This document shows, in pieces, positions 38,328 to 50,620 of a stretch of DNA of 64,000 nt. The first letter of the stretch is position 1; each line of letters opens with the position of its first letter. The stretch covers positions 5,276,001 to 5,340,000 of the forward strand of contig JAUJEO010000019.1 in NCBI GenBank assembly GCA_030762175.1, written 5' to 3'. Both the position numbers and the translations under genes were made by a program. This stretch comes from Metallyticus violacea. Lineage: Eukaryota; Arthropoda; Insecta; Mantodea; Metallyticidae. The notes under the pieces are model-generated. The model worked only from the letters and a program-made list of their open reading frames with translations. It ran no database searches and had not been told where the DNA came from.

Positions 38328-41300
38328 TAGAATCACTTTTTTTACATTCTTATTTGAGATAACTTGTTCTCTTTCATTATACTATTTTGATAGCCTTAGA
38401 CAAGCATATTATGCGCAAAGAATCTCGAAAAGAAAAAAATTTTTTTTCGAAGTTTGGAAACTTCGTTAGAATCACTTTTTTTCCGTTCTTATTTAAGATT
38501 ACTGGTTCTCTTTCATTATACTAGTTTGATAGCCTCAGACAAGCATATTATGCGCAAAGAATCTCGAAAAGAAAAAAATTTTTTTTCGAAGTTTGGAAAC
38601 TTCGTTAGAATCACTTTTTTTCCGTTCTTATTTGAGATAACTTGTTCTCTTTCATTATACTAGTTTGATAGCCTTAGACAAGCATATTATGCGCAAAGAA
38701 TCTCGAAAAGAAAAAATTTTTTTTTCGAAGTTTGGAAACTTCGTTAGAATCACTTTTTTTCCGTTCTTATTTGAGATAACTGGTTCTCTTTCATTATACT
38801 ATTTTGATAGCCTCAGAAAAGCATATTATGCGCAAAGAATCCTTAAAGAAAAAATTTTTTTTTCGAAGTTTGGAAACTTCGTTGGAATCACTTTTTTTCC
38901 GTTCTTATTTGAGATAACTGGTTCTCTTTCATTATACTAGTTTGATAGCCTCAGAAAAGCATAGGTATGCGCAAAGAATCTCGAAAAGAAAAAAAATTTT
39001 TTTCGAAGTTTGGAAACTTCGTTAGAATCACTTTTTTTCCATTCTTATCTGAGATAACTGGTTCTCTTTCATTATACTAGTTTGATAGCCTCAGACAAGC
39101 ATATTATGCGCAAAGAATCTCGAAAAGAAAAAAATTTTTTTTCGAAGTTTGGAAACTTCGTTAGAATCACTATTTTTCCAGTCTTATTTGAGATAACTTG
39201 TTCTCTTTCATTATACTTATTTGATAGCCTTAGACAAGCATATTATGCGCAAAGAATCTCGAAAAGAAAAAAATTTTTTTTCGAAGTTTGGAAACTTCGT
39301 TAGAATCACTTTTTTTCCGTTCTTATTTGAGATAACTTGTTCTCTTTCATTATACTAGTTTGATAGCCTTAGACAAGCATATTATGCGCAAAGAATCTCG
39401 AAAAGAAAAAAATTTTTTTTCGAAGTTTGGAAACTTCGTTAGAATCACTTTTTTTCCGTTCTTATTTGAGATAACTGGTTCTCTTTCGTTATACTAGTTT
39501 GATAGTCTCAGAAAAGCATATTATGCGCAAAGAATCTAGAAAAGAAAAAAATTTTTTTTCGAAGATTGGAAACCTCGTTAGAATCACTTTTTTTCCGTTC
39601 TTATTTGAGATAACTGGTTCTCTTTCATTATACTAGTTTGATAGCCTCAGACAAGCATATTATGCGCAAAGAATCTCGAAAAGAAAAAAATTTTTTTTCG
39701 AAGTTTGGAACTTCCTTAGAATCACTTTTTTTCCATTCTTATTTGAGATAACTTGTTCTCTTTCATTATACTTGTTTGATAGCCTTAGACAAGCATATTA
39801 TGCGCAAAGAATCTCGAAAAGAAAAAAATTTTTTTTCGAAGTTTGGAAACTTCGTTAGAATCACTTTTTTTCCGTTCTTATTTGAGATAACTGGTTCTCT
39901 TTCATTATACTAGTTTGATAGCCTCAGACAAGCATATTATGCGCAAAGAATCTCGAAAAGAAAAAAATTTTTTTTCGAAGTTTGGAAACTTCCTTAGAAT
40001 CACTTTTTTTCCATTCTTATTTGAGATAACTTGTTCTCTTTCATTATACTTGTTTGATAGCCTTAGACAAGCATATTATGCGCAAAGAATCTCGAAAAGA
40101 AAAAAATTTTTTTTCGAAGTTTGGAAACTTCGTTATAATCACTTTTTTCCGTTCTTATTTAAGATTACTGGTTCTCTTTCATTATACTAGTTTGATAGCC
40201 TCAGACAAGCATATTATGCTCAAAGAATCTCGAAAAGAAAAAAATTTTTTTTCGAAGTTTGGAAACTTCGTTAGAATCACTTTTTTTCCGTTCTTATTTG
40301 AGATAACTTGTTCTCTTTCATTATACTAGTTTGATAGCCTTAGACAAGCATATTATGCGCAAAGAATCTCGAAAAGAAAAAATTTTTTTTTCGAAGTTAG
40401 GAAACTTCGTTAGAATCATTTTTTTTCCGTTCTTATTTAAGATTACTGGTTCTCTTTCATTATACTAGTTTGATAGCCTCAGACAAGCATATTATGCGCA
40501 AAGAATCTCGAAAAGATTAAAATTTTATTTCGAAGTTTGGAAACTTCGTTAGAATCACTTTTTTTCCGTTCTTATTTCAGATAACTGGTTCTCTTTCATT
40601 ATACTAGTTTGATAGCCTCAGACAAGCATATTATGCGCAAAGAATCTCGAAAAGAAAAAAATTTTTTTTCGAAGTTTGGAAACTTCCTTAGAATCACTTT
40701 TTTTCCATTCTTATTTGAGATAACTTGTTCTCTTTCATTATACTAGTTTGATAGCCTTAGACAAGCATATTATGCGCAAAGAATCTCGAAAAGAAAAAAA
40801 TTTTTTTTCGAAGTTTGGAAACTTCGTTAGAATCACTTTTTTTCCGTTCTTATTTCAGATAACTGGTTCTCTTTCATTATACTAGTTTGATAGCCTCAGA
40901 CAAGCATATTATGCGCAAAGAATCTCGAAAAGAAAAAAATTTTTTTTCGAAGTTTGGAAACTTCCTTAGAATCACTTTTTTTCCATTCTTATTTGAGATA
41001 ACTTGTTCTCTTTCATTATACTAGTTTGATAGCCTTAGACAAGCATATTATGCGCAAAGAATCTCGAAAAGAAAAAAATTTTTTTTCGAAGTTTGGAAAC
41101 TTCGTTAGAATCACTTTTTTTCCGTTCTTATTTAAGATTACTGGTTCTCTTTCATTATACTAGTTTGATAGCCTCAGACAAGCATATTATGCGCAAAGAA
41201 TCTCGAAAAGAAAAAAATTTTTTTTCGAAGTTTGGAAACTTCGTTAGAATCACTTTTTTTCCATTCTTATTTGAGATAACTTGTTCTCTTTCATTATACT

Positions 41301-44078
41301 AGTTTGATAGCCTTAGACAAGCATATTATGCGCAAATATTCTCGAAAAGAAAAAAATTTTTTTTCGAAGTTTGGAAACTTCGTTAGAATCACTTTTTTTC
41401 CGTTCTTATTTGAGATAACTGGTTCTCTTTCATTATACTAGTTTGATAGCCTCAGAAAAGCATATTATGCGCAAAGAATCTAGAAAAGAAAAAAATTTTT
41501 TTTCGAAGATTGGAAACCTCGTTAGAATCACTTTTTTTCCGTTCTTATTTGAGATAACTGGTTCTCTTTCATTATACTAGTTTGATAGCCTCAGACAAGC
41601 ATATTATGCGCAAATAATCTGGAAAAGAAAAAAATTTTTTTTCGAAGTTTGGAAACTTCCTTAGAATCACTTTTTTTCCATTCTTATTTGAGATAACTTC
41701 TTCTCTTTCATTATTCTAGTTTGATAGCCTTAGACAAGCATATAATGCGCAAAGAATCTCGAAAAGAAAAAAATTTTTTTTAAGAAGTTTGGAAACTTCG
41801 TTAGAATCACTTTTTTTCCGTTCTTATTTAAGATAACTTGTTCTCTTTCATTATACTAGTTTGATAGCCTGAGACAAGCATATTATGCGCAAAGAATCTC
41901 GAAAAGAAAAAAATTTTTTTTCGAAGTTTGGAAACTTCGTTATAATCACTTTTTTTCCGTTCTTATTTAAGATTACTGGTTCTCTTTCATTATACTAGTT
42001 TGATAGCCTCAGACAAGCATATTATGCGCAAAGAATCTCGAAAAGAAAAAAATTTTTTTTCGAAGTTTGGAAACTTCGTTAGAATCACTTTTTTTCCATT
42101 CTTATTTGAGATAACTTGTTCTCTTTCATTATACTTGTTTGATAGCCTTAGACAAGCATATTATGCGCAAAGAATCTCGAAAAGAAAAAAATTTTTTTTC
42201 GAAGTTTGGAAACTTCGTTAGAATCACTTTTTTTCCGTTCTTATTTGAGATAACTGGTTCTCTTTCATTATAGTAGTTTGATAGTCTCAGAAAAGCATAT
42301 TATGCGCAAAGAATCTAGAAAAGAAAAAAATTTTTTTTCGAAGATTGGAAACCTCGTTAGAATCACTTTTTTTCCGTTCTTATTTGAGATAACTGGTTCT
42401 CTTTCATTATAGCATTATAGAGTTTGATAGCCTCAGACAAGCATATTATGCGCAAAGAATCTCGAAAAGAAAAAAATTTTTTTTCGAAGTTTGGAACTTC
42501 CTTAAAATCACTTTTTTTCCATTCTTATTTGAGATAACTTGTTCTCTTTCATTATACTTGTTTGATAGCCTTAGACAAGCATATTATGCGCAAAGAATCT
42601 CGAAAAGAAAAAAATTTTTTTTCGAAGTTTGGAAACTTCCTTAGAATCACTTTTTTTCCATTCTTATTTGAGATAACTTGTTCTCTTTCATTATACTAGT
42701 TTGATAGCCTTAGACAAGCATATTATGCGCAAAGAATCTCGAAAAGAAAAAAATTTTTTTTCGAAGTTTGGAAACTTCGTTAGAATCACTTTTTTTCCGT
42801 TCTTATTTGAGATTACTGGTTCTCTTTCATTATACTAGTTTGATAGCCTCAGACAAGCATATTATGCGCAAAGAATCTCGAAAAGAAAAAAATTTTTTTT
42901 CGAAGTTTGGAAACTTCGTTATAATCACTTTTTTCCGTTTTTATTTAAGATTACTGGTTCTCTTTCATTATACTAGTTTGATAGCCTCAGACAAGCATAT
43001 TATGCGCAAAGAATATCGAAAAGAAAAAAATTTTTTTTCGAAGTTTGGAAACTTCGTTAGAATCACTTTTTTTCCGTTCTTATTTAAGATTACTGGTTCT
43101 CTTTCATTATACTAGTTTGATAGCCTCAGACAAGCATATTATGCGCAAAGAATCTTGAAAAGAAAAAAATTTTTTTTCGAAGTTTGGAAACTTGGTTAGA
43201 ATCACTTTTTTTCCGTTCTTATTTGAGATAACTTGTTCTCTTTCATTATACTAGTTTGATAGCCTTAGACAAGCATATTATGCGCAAATATTCTCGAAAA
43301 GAAAAAAATTTTTTTTCGAAGTTTGGAAACTTCGTTAGAATCACTTTTTTCCGTTCTTATTTGAGATAACTGGTTCTCTTTCATTATACTAGTTTGATAG
43401 CCTCAGAAAAGCATATTATGCGCAAAGAATCTAGAAAAGAAAAAAATTTTTTTTCGAAGATTGGAAACCTCGTTAGAATCACTTTTTTTCTGTTCTTATT
43501 TGAGATAACTGGTTCTCTTTCATTATACTTGTTTGATAGCCTCAGACAAGCATATTATGCGCAAATAATCTGGAAAAGAAAAAAATTTTTTTTCGAAGTT
43601 TGGAAACTTCCTTAGAATCACTTTTTTTCCATTCTTATTTGAGATAACTTCTTCTCTTTCATTATTCTAGTTTGATAGCCTTAGACAAGCATATTATGCG
43701 CAAAGAATCTCGAAAAGAAAAAAATTTTTTTTAAGAAGTTTGGAAACTTCGTTAGAATCACTTTTTTTCCGTTCTTATTTAAGATAACTTGTTCTCTTTC
43801 ATTATACTAGTTTGATAGCCTTAGACAAGCATATTATGCGCAAAGAATCTCGAAAAGAAAAAACTTTTTTTTCGAAGTTTGGAAACTTCGTTATAATCAC
43901 TTTTTTTCCGTTCTTATTTAAGATTACTGGTTCTCTTTCATTATACTAGTTTGATAGCCTCAGACAAGCATATTATGCGCAAAGAATCTCGAAAAGAAAA
44001 AAATTTTTTTTCGAAGTTTGGAAACTTCGTTAGAATCACTTTTTTTCCATTCTTATTTGAGATAACTTGTTCTCTTTC
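38328..44078 (+). repeat. 5.75-kb copy of 19300-25050
   Basis: Shift 19028. Includes a marker pair (CTTCGTTGG at 38877), GCTCAAAG (near 40219), ATATAATGC (41742) and the +7-bp variant (42409). Private changes include ACTATTTTTCCAGTC (39170), TAGTAGTTTG (42272) and AAACTTTT (43861). The right end lies between 44069 and 44086, where an AACTTG end is followed by the CCTCAG front of a different monomer. Confidence 0.87.
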
Positions 44079-44079
44079 A

Positions 44080-47068
44080 TTATACTAGTTTGATAGCCTC
44101 AGACAAGCATATTATGCGCAAAGAATCTCGAAAAGAAAAAAATTTTTTTTCGAAGTTTGGAACTTCCTTAAAATCACTTTTTTTCCATTCTTATTTGAGA
44201 TAACTTGTTCTCTTTCATTATACTTGTTTGATAGCCTTAGACAAGCATATTATGCGCAAAGAATCTCGAAAAGAAAAAAATTTTTTTTCGAAGTTTGGAA
44301 ACTTCCTTAGAATCACTTTTTTTCCATTCTTATTTGAGATAACTTGTTCTCTTTCATTATACTAGTTTGATAGCCTTAGACAAGCATATTATGCGCAAAG
44401 AATCTCGAAAAGAAAAAAATTTTTTTTCGAATTTTAGAAACTTCGTTAGAATCACTTTTTTTCCGTTCTAATTTAAGATTACTGGTTCTCTTTCATTATA
44501 CTAGTTTGATAGCCTCAGACAAGCATATTATGCGCAAAGAATCTCGAAAAGAAAAAAATTTTTTTTCGAAGTTTGGAAACTTCGTTAGAATCACTTTTTT
44601 TCCGTTCTTATTTGAGATAACTTGTTCTCTTTCATTATACTAGTTTGATAGCCTTAGACAAGCATATTATGCGCAAATATTCTCGAAAAGAAAAATTTTT
44701 TTTCGAAGTTTGGAAACTTCGTTAGAATCACTTTTTTTCCGTTCTTATTTGAGATTACTGGTTCTCTTTCATTATACTAGTTTGATAGCCTCAGACAAGC
44801 ATATTATGCGCAAAGAATCTCGAAAAGAAAAAAATTTTTTTTCGAAGTTTGGAAACTGCCTTAGAATCACTTTTTTTCCATTCTTATTTGAGATAACTTG
44901 TTCTCTTTCATTATACTTGTTTGATAGCCTTAGACAAGCATATTATGCGCAAAGAATCTCGAAAAGAAAAAAATTTTTTTTCGAAGTTTGGAAACTTCGT
45001 TATAATCACTTTTTTCCGTTTTTATTTAAGATTACTGGTTCTCTTTCATTATACTAGTTTGATAGCCTCAGACAAGCATATTATGCGCAAAGAATCTCGA
45101 AAAGAAAAAAATTTTTTTTCGAAGTTTGGAAACTTCGTTAGAATCACTTTTTTTCCGTTCTTATTTAAGATTACTGGTTCTCTTTCATTATACTAGTTTG
45201 ATAGCCTCAGACAAGCATATTATGCGCAAAGAACCTAGAAAAGAAAAAAATTTTTTTTCGAAGATTGGAAACCTCGTTAGAATCACTTTTTTTCTGTTCT
45301 TATTTGAGATAACTGGTTCTCTTTCATTATACTTGTTTGATAGCCTCAGACAAGCATATTATGCGCAAATAATCTGGAAAAGAAAAAAATTTTTTTTCGA
45401 AGTTTGGAAACTTCCTTAGAATCACTTTTTTTCCATTCTTATTTGAGATAACTTCTTCTCTTTCATTATTCTAGTTTGATAGCCTTAGACAAGCATATTA
45501 TGCGCAAAGAATCTCGAAAAGAAAAAAATTTTTTTTAAGAAGTTTGGAAACTTCGTTAGAATCACTTTTTTTCCGTTCTTATTTAAGATAACTTGTTCTC
45601 TTTCATTATACTAGTTTGATAGCCTTAGACAAGCATATTATGCGCAAAGAATCTCGAAAAGAAAAAAATTTTTTTTCGAAGTTTGGAAACTTCGTTATAA
45701 TCACTTTTTTTCCGTTCTTATTTAAGATTACTGGTTCTCTTTCATTATACTAGTTTGATAGCCTCAGACAAGCATATTATGCGCAAAGAATCTCGAAAAG
45801 AAAAAAATTTTTTTTCGAAGTTTGGAAACTTCGTTAGAATCACTTTTTTTCCATTCTTATTTGAGATAACTTGTTCTCTTTCATTATACTTGTTTGATAG
45901 CCTTAGACAAGCATATTATGCGCAAAGAATCTCGAAAAGAAAAAAATTTTTTTTCGAAGTTTGGAAACTTCGTTAGAATCACTTTTTTTCCGTTCATATT
46001 TGAGATAACTTCTCTTTCATTATACTAGTTTGATAGCCTTAGACAAGCATATTATGCGCAAAGAATCTCGAAAAGAAAAAAATTTTTTTTCGAAGTTTGG
46101 AAACTTCGTTAGAATCGCTTTTTTTCCGTTCTTATTTGAGATAACTGGTTCTCTTTCATTATACTAGTTTGATAGTCTCAGAAAAGCATATTATGCGCAA
46201 AGAATCTAGAAAAGAAAAAAATTTTTTTTCGAAGATTGGAAACCTCGTTAGAATCACTTTTTTTCCGTTCTTATTTGAGATAACTGGTTCTCTTTCATTA
46301 TACTAGTTTGATAGCCTCAGACAAGCATATTATGCGCAAAGAATCTCGAAAAGAAAAAAATTTTTTTTCGAAGTTTGGAACTTCCTTAAAATCACTTTTT
46401 TTCCATTCTTATTTGAGATAACTTGTTCTCTTTCATTATACTTGTTTGATAGCCTTAGACAAGCATATTATGCGCAAAGAATCTCGAAAAGAAAAAAATT
46501 TTTTTTCGAAGTTTGGAAACTTCCTTAGAATCACTTTTTTTCCATTCTTATTTGAGATAACTTGTTCTCTTTCATTATACTAGTTTGATAGCCTTAGACA
46601 AGCATATTATGCGCAAAGAATCTCGAAAAGAAAAAAAATTTTTTTCGAATTTTGGAAACTTCGTTAGAATCACTTTTTTTCCGTTCTTATTTAAGATTAC
46701 TGGTTCTCTTTCATTATACTAGTTTGATAGCCTCAGACAAGCATATTATGCGCAAAGAATCTCGAAAAGAAAAAAATTTTTTTTCGAAGATTGGAAACCT
46801 CGTTAGAATCAATTTTTTTCGGTTCTTATTTGAGATAACTGGTTCTCTTTCATTATACTAGTTTGATAGCCTCAGACAAGCATATTATGCGCAAAGAATC
46901 TCGAAAAGAAAAAAATTTTTTTTCGAAGTTTGGAACTTCCTTAAAATCACTTTTTTTCCATTCTTATTTGAGATAACTTGTTCTCTTTCATTATACTTGT
47001 TTGATAGCCTTAGACAAGCATATTATGCGCAAAGAATCTCGAAAAGAAAAAAATTTTTTTTCGAAGTT
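44080..47068 (+). repeat. 3-kb copy of 25466-28456
   Basis: Shift 18614, falling to 18612 after a 2-bp loss in the A-tract at 44691. Shared markers are GGAACTTCCTTAAAATC, GAATTTT, AACTGCC, GAACCTAG, the 3-bp-short CGTTCATATT monomer (45991) and AATCAATTTTTTTCGG (46807). Private changes TTTTAGAAAC (44435) and CTAATTTAAG (44468) are seen; the latter is shared with 55723. The right junction lies between about 46944 and 47069. Confidence 0.82.
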
Positions 47069-50000
47069 TGGAAACTTCGTTATAATCACTTTTTTCCGTT
47101 CTTATTTAAGATTACTGGTTCTCTTTCATTATACTAGTTTGATAGCCTCAGACAAGCATATTATGCTCAAAGAATCTCGAAAAGAAAAAAATTTTTTTTC
47201 GAAGTTTGGAAACTTCGTTAGAATCACTTTTTTTCCGTTCTTATTTGAGATAACTTGTTCTCTTTCATTATACTAGTTTGATAGCCTTAGACAAGCATAT
47301 TATGCGCAAAGAATCTCGAAAAGAAAAAATTTTTTTTTCGAAGTTAGGAAACTTCGTTAGAATCATTTTTTTTCCGTTCTTATTTAAGATTACTGGTTCT
47401 CTTTCATTATACTAGTTTGATAGCCTCAGACAAGCATATTATGCGCAAAGAATCTCGAAAAGATTAAAATTTTATTTCGAAGTTTGGAAACTTCGTTAGA
47501 ATCACTTTTTTTCCGTTCTTATTTCAGATAACTGGTTCTCTTTCATTATACTAGTTTGATAGCCTCAGACAAGCATATTATGCGCAAAGAATCTCGAAAA
47601 GAAAAAAATTTTTTTTCGAAGTTTGGAAACTTCCTTAGAATCACTTTTTTTCCATTCTTATTTGAGATAACTTGTTCTCTTTCATTATACTAGTTTGATA
47701 GCCTTAGACAAGCATATTATGCGCAAAGAATCTCGAAAAGAAAAAAATTTTTTTTCGAAGTTTGGAAACTTCGTTAGAATCACTTTTTTTCCGTTCTTAT
47801 TTCAGATAACTGGTTCTCTTTCATTATACTAGTTTGATAGCCTCAGACAAGCATATTATGCGCAAAGAATCTCGAAAAGAAAAAAATTTTTTTTCGAAGT
47901 TTGGAAACTTCCTTAGAATCACTTTTTTTCCATTCTTATTTGAGATAACTTGTTCTCTTTCATTATACTAGTTTGATAGCCTTAGACAAGCATATTATGC
48001 GCAAAGAATCTCGAAAAGAAAAAAATTTTTTTTCGAAGTTTGGAAACTTCGTTAGAATCACTTTTTTTCCGTTCTTATTTAAGATTACTGGTTCTCTTTC
48101 ATTATACTAGTTTGATAGCCTCAGACAAGCATATTATGCGCAAAGAATCTCGAAAAGAAAAAAATTTTTTTTCGAAGTTTGGAAACTTCGTTAGAATCAC
48201 TTTTTTTCCATTCTTATTTGAGATAACTTGTTCTCTTTCATTATACTAGTTTGATAGCCTTAGACAAGCATATTATGCGCAAATATTCTCGAAAAGAAAA
48301 AAATTTTTTTTCGAAGTTTGGAAACTTCGTTAGAATCACTTTTTTTCCGTTCTTATTTGAGATAACTGGTTCTCTTTCATTATACTAGTTTGATAGCCTC
48401 AGAAAAGCATATTATGCGCAAAGAATCTAGAAAAGAAAAAAATTTTTTTTCGAAGATTGGAAACCTCGTTAGAATCACTTTTTTTCCGTTCTTATTTGAG
48501 ATAACTGGTTCTCTTTCATTATACTAGTTTGATAGCCTCAGACAAGCATATTATGCGCAAATAATCTGGAAAAGAAAAAAATTTTTTTTCGAAGTTTGGA
48601 AACTTCCTTAGAATCACTTTTTTTCCATTCTTATTTGAGATAACTTCTTCTCTTTCATTATTCTAGTTTGATAGCCTTAGACAAGCATATAATGCGCAAA
48701 GAATCTCGAAAAGAAAAAAATTTTTTTTAAGAAGTTTGGAAACTTCGTTAGAATCACTTTTTTTCCGTTCTTATTTAAGATAACTTGTTCTCTTTCATTA
48801 TACTAGTTTGATAGCCTGAGACAAGCATATTATGCGCAAAGAATCTCGAAAAGAAAAAAATTTTTTTTCGAAGTTTGGAAACTTCGTTATAATCACTTTT
48901 TTTCCGTTCTTATTTAAGATTACTGGTTCTCTTTCATTATACTAGTTTGATAGCCTCAGACAAGCATATTATGCGCAAAGAATCTCGAAAAGAAAAAAAT
49001 TTTTTTTCGAAGTTTGGAAACTTCGTTAGAATCACTTTTTTTCCATTCTTATTTGAGATAACTTGTTCTCTTTCATTATACTTGTTTGATAGCCTTAGAC
49101 AAGCATATTATGCGCAAAGAATCTCGAAAAGAAAAAAATTTTTTTTCGAAGTTTGGAAACTTCGTTAGAATCACTTTTTTTCCGTTCTTATTTGAGATAA
49201 CTGGTTCTCTTTCATTATACTAGTTTGATAGTCTCAGAAAAGCATATTATGCGCAAAGAATCTAGAAAAGAAAAAAATTTTTTTTCGAAGATTGGAAACC
49301 TCGTTAGAATCACTTTTTTTCCGTTCTTATTTGAGATAACTGGTTCTCTTTCATTATAGCATTATAGAGTTTGATAGCCTCAGACAAGCATATTATGCGC
49401 AAAGAATCTCGAAAAGAAAAAAATTTTTTTTCGAAGTTTGGAACTTCCTTAAAATCACTTTTTTTCCATTCTTATTTGAGATAACTTGTTCTCTTTCATT
49501 ATACTTGTTTGATAGCCTTAGACAAGCATATTATGCGCAAAGAATCTCGAAAAGAAAAAAATTTTTTTTCGAAGTTTGGAAACTTCCTTAGAATCACTTT
49601 TTTTCCATTCTTATTTGAGATAACTTGTTCTCTTTCATTATACTAGTTTGATAGCCTTAGACAAGCATATTATGCGCAAAGAATCTCGAAAAGAAAAAAA
49701 TTTTTTTTCGAAGTTTGGAAACTTCGTTAGAATCACTTTTTTTCCGTTCTTATTTGAGATTACTGGTTCTCTTTCATTATACTAGTTTGATAGCCTCAGA
49801 CAAGCATATTATGCGCAAAGAATCTCGAAAAGAAAAAAATTTTTTTTCGAAGTTTGGAAACTTCGTTATAATCACTTTTTTCCGTTTTTATTTAAGATTA
49901 CTGGTTCTCTTTCATTATACTAGTTTGATAGCCTCAGACAAGCATATTATGCGCAAAGAATATCGAAAAGAAAAAAATTTTTTTTCGAAGTTTGGAAACT

Positions 50001-50559
50001 TCGTTAGAATCACTTTTTTTCCGTTCTTATTTAAGATTACTGGTTCTCTTTCATTATACTAGTTTGATAGCCTCAGACAAGCATATTATGCGCAAAGAAT
50101 CTTGAAAAGAAAAAAATTTTTTTTCGAAGTTTGGAAACTTGGTTAGAATCACTTTTTTTCCGTTCTTATTTGAGATAACTTGTTCTCTTTCATTATACTA
50201 GTTTGATAGCCTTAGACAAGCATATTATGCGCAAATATTCTCGAAAAGAAAAAAATTTTTTTTCGAAGTTTGGAAACTTCGTTAGAATCACTTTTTTCCG
50301 TTCTTATTTGAGATAACTGGTTCTCTTTCATTATACTAGTTTGATAGCCTCAGAAAAGCATATTATGCGCAAAGAATCTAGAAAAGAAAAAAATTTTTTT
50401 TCGAAGATTGGAAACCTCGTTAGAATCACTTTTTTTCTGTTCTTATTTGAGATAACTGGTTCTCTTTCATTATACTTGTTTGATAGCCTCAGACAAGCAT
50501 ATTATGCGCAAATAATCTGGAAAAGAAAAAAATTTTTTTTCGAAGTTTGGAAACTTCCT
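47069..50559 (+). repeat. 3.5-kb copy of 40122-43612
   Basis: Shift 6947 (fifty monomers less 3). Markers are GCTCAAAG (near 47166), two TTTCAGATAACTGG monomers (47523 and 47801), ATATAATGC (48689), the +7-bp variant (49356), AATATCG (near 49964) and TTCTGTTC (near 50436). It ends inside an AATCTGG-type monomer, which is fused to a different monomer between 50559 and 50577. Confidence 0.85.
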
Positions 50560-50620
50560 TAGAATCACTTTTTTTCCGTTCATATTTGAGATAACTTCTC
50601 TTTCATTATACTAGTTTGAT
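50501..50620 (+). repeat. Hybrid monomer (AATCTGG type fused to short CGTTCATATT type)
   Basis: The front has AAATAATCTGG and CTTCC (C at 50558), as in AATCTGG-type monomers. The back has CCGTTCATATTTGAG and the 3-bp-short AACTTCTC, which elsewhere follow CTTCG in a different monomer. The switch lies in TTAGAATCAC-T7-CC, which both parents share. It joins material from near 43.6 kb to material from 45.99 kb, removing several monomers. Confidence 0.82.
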
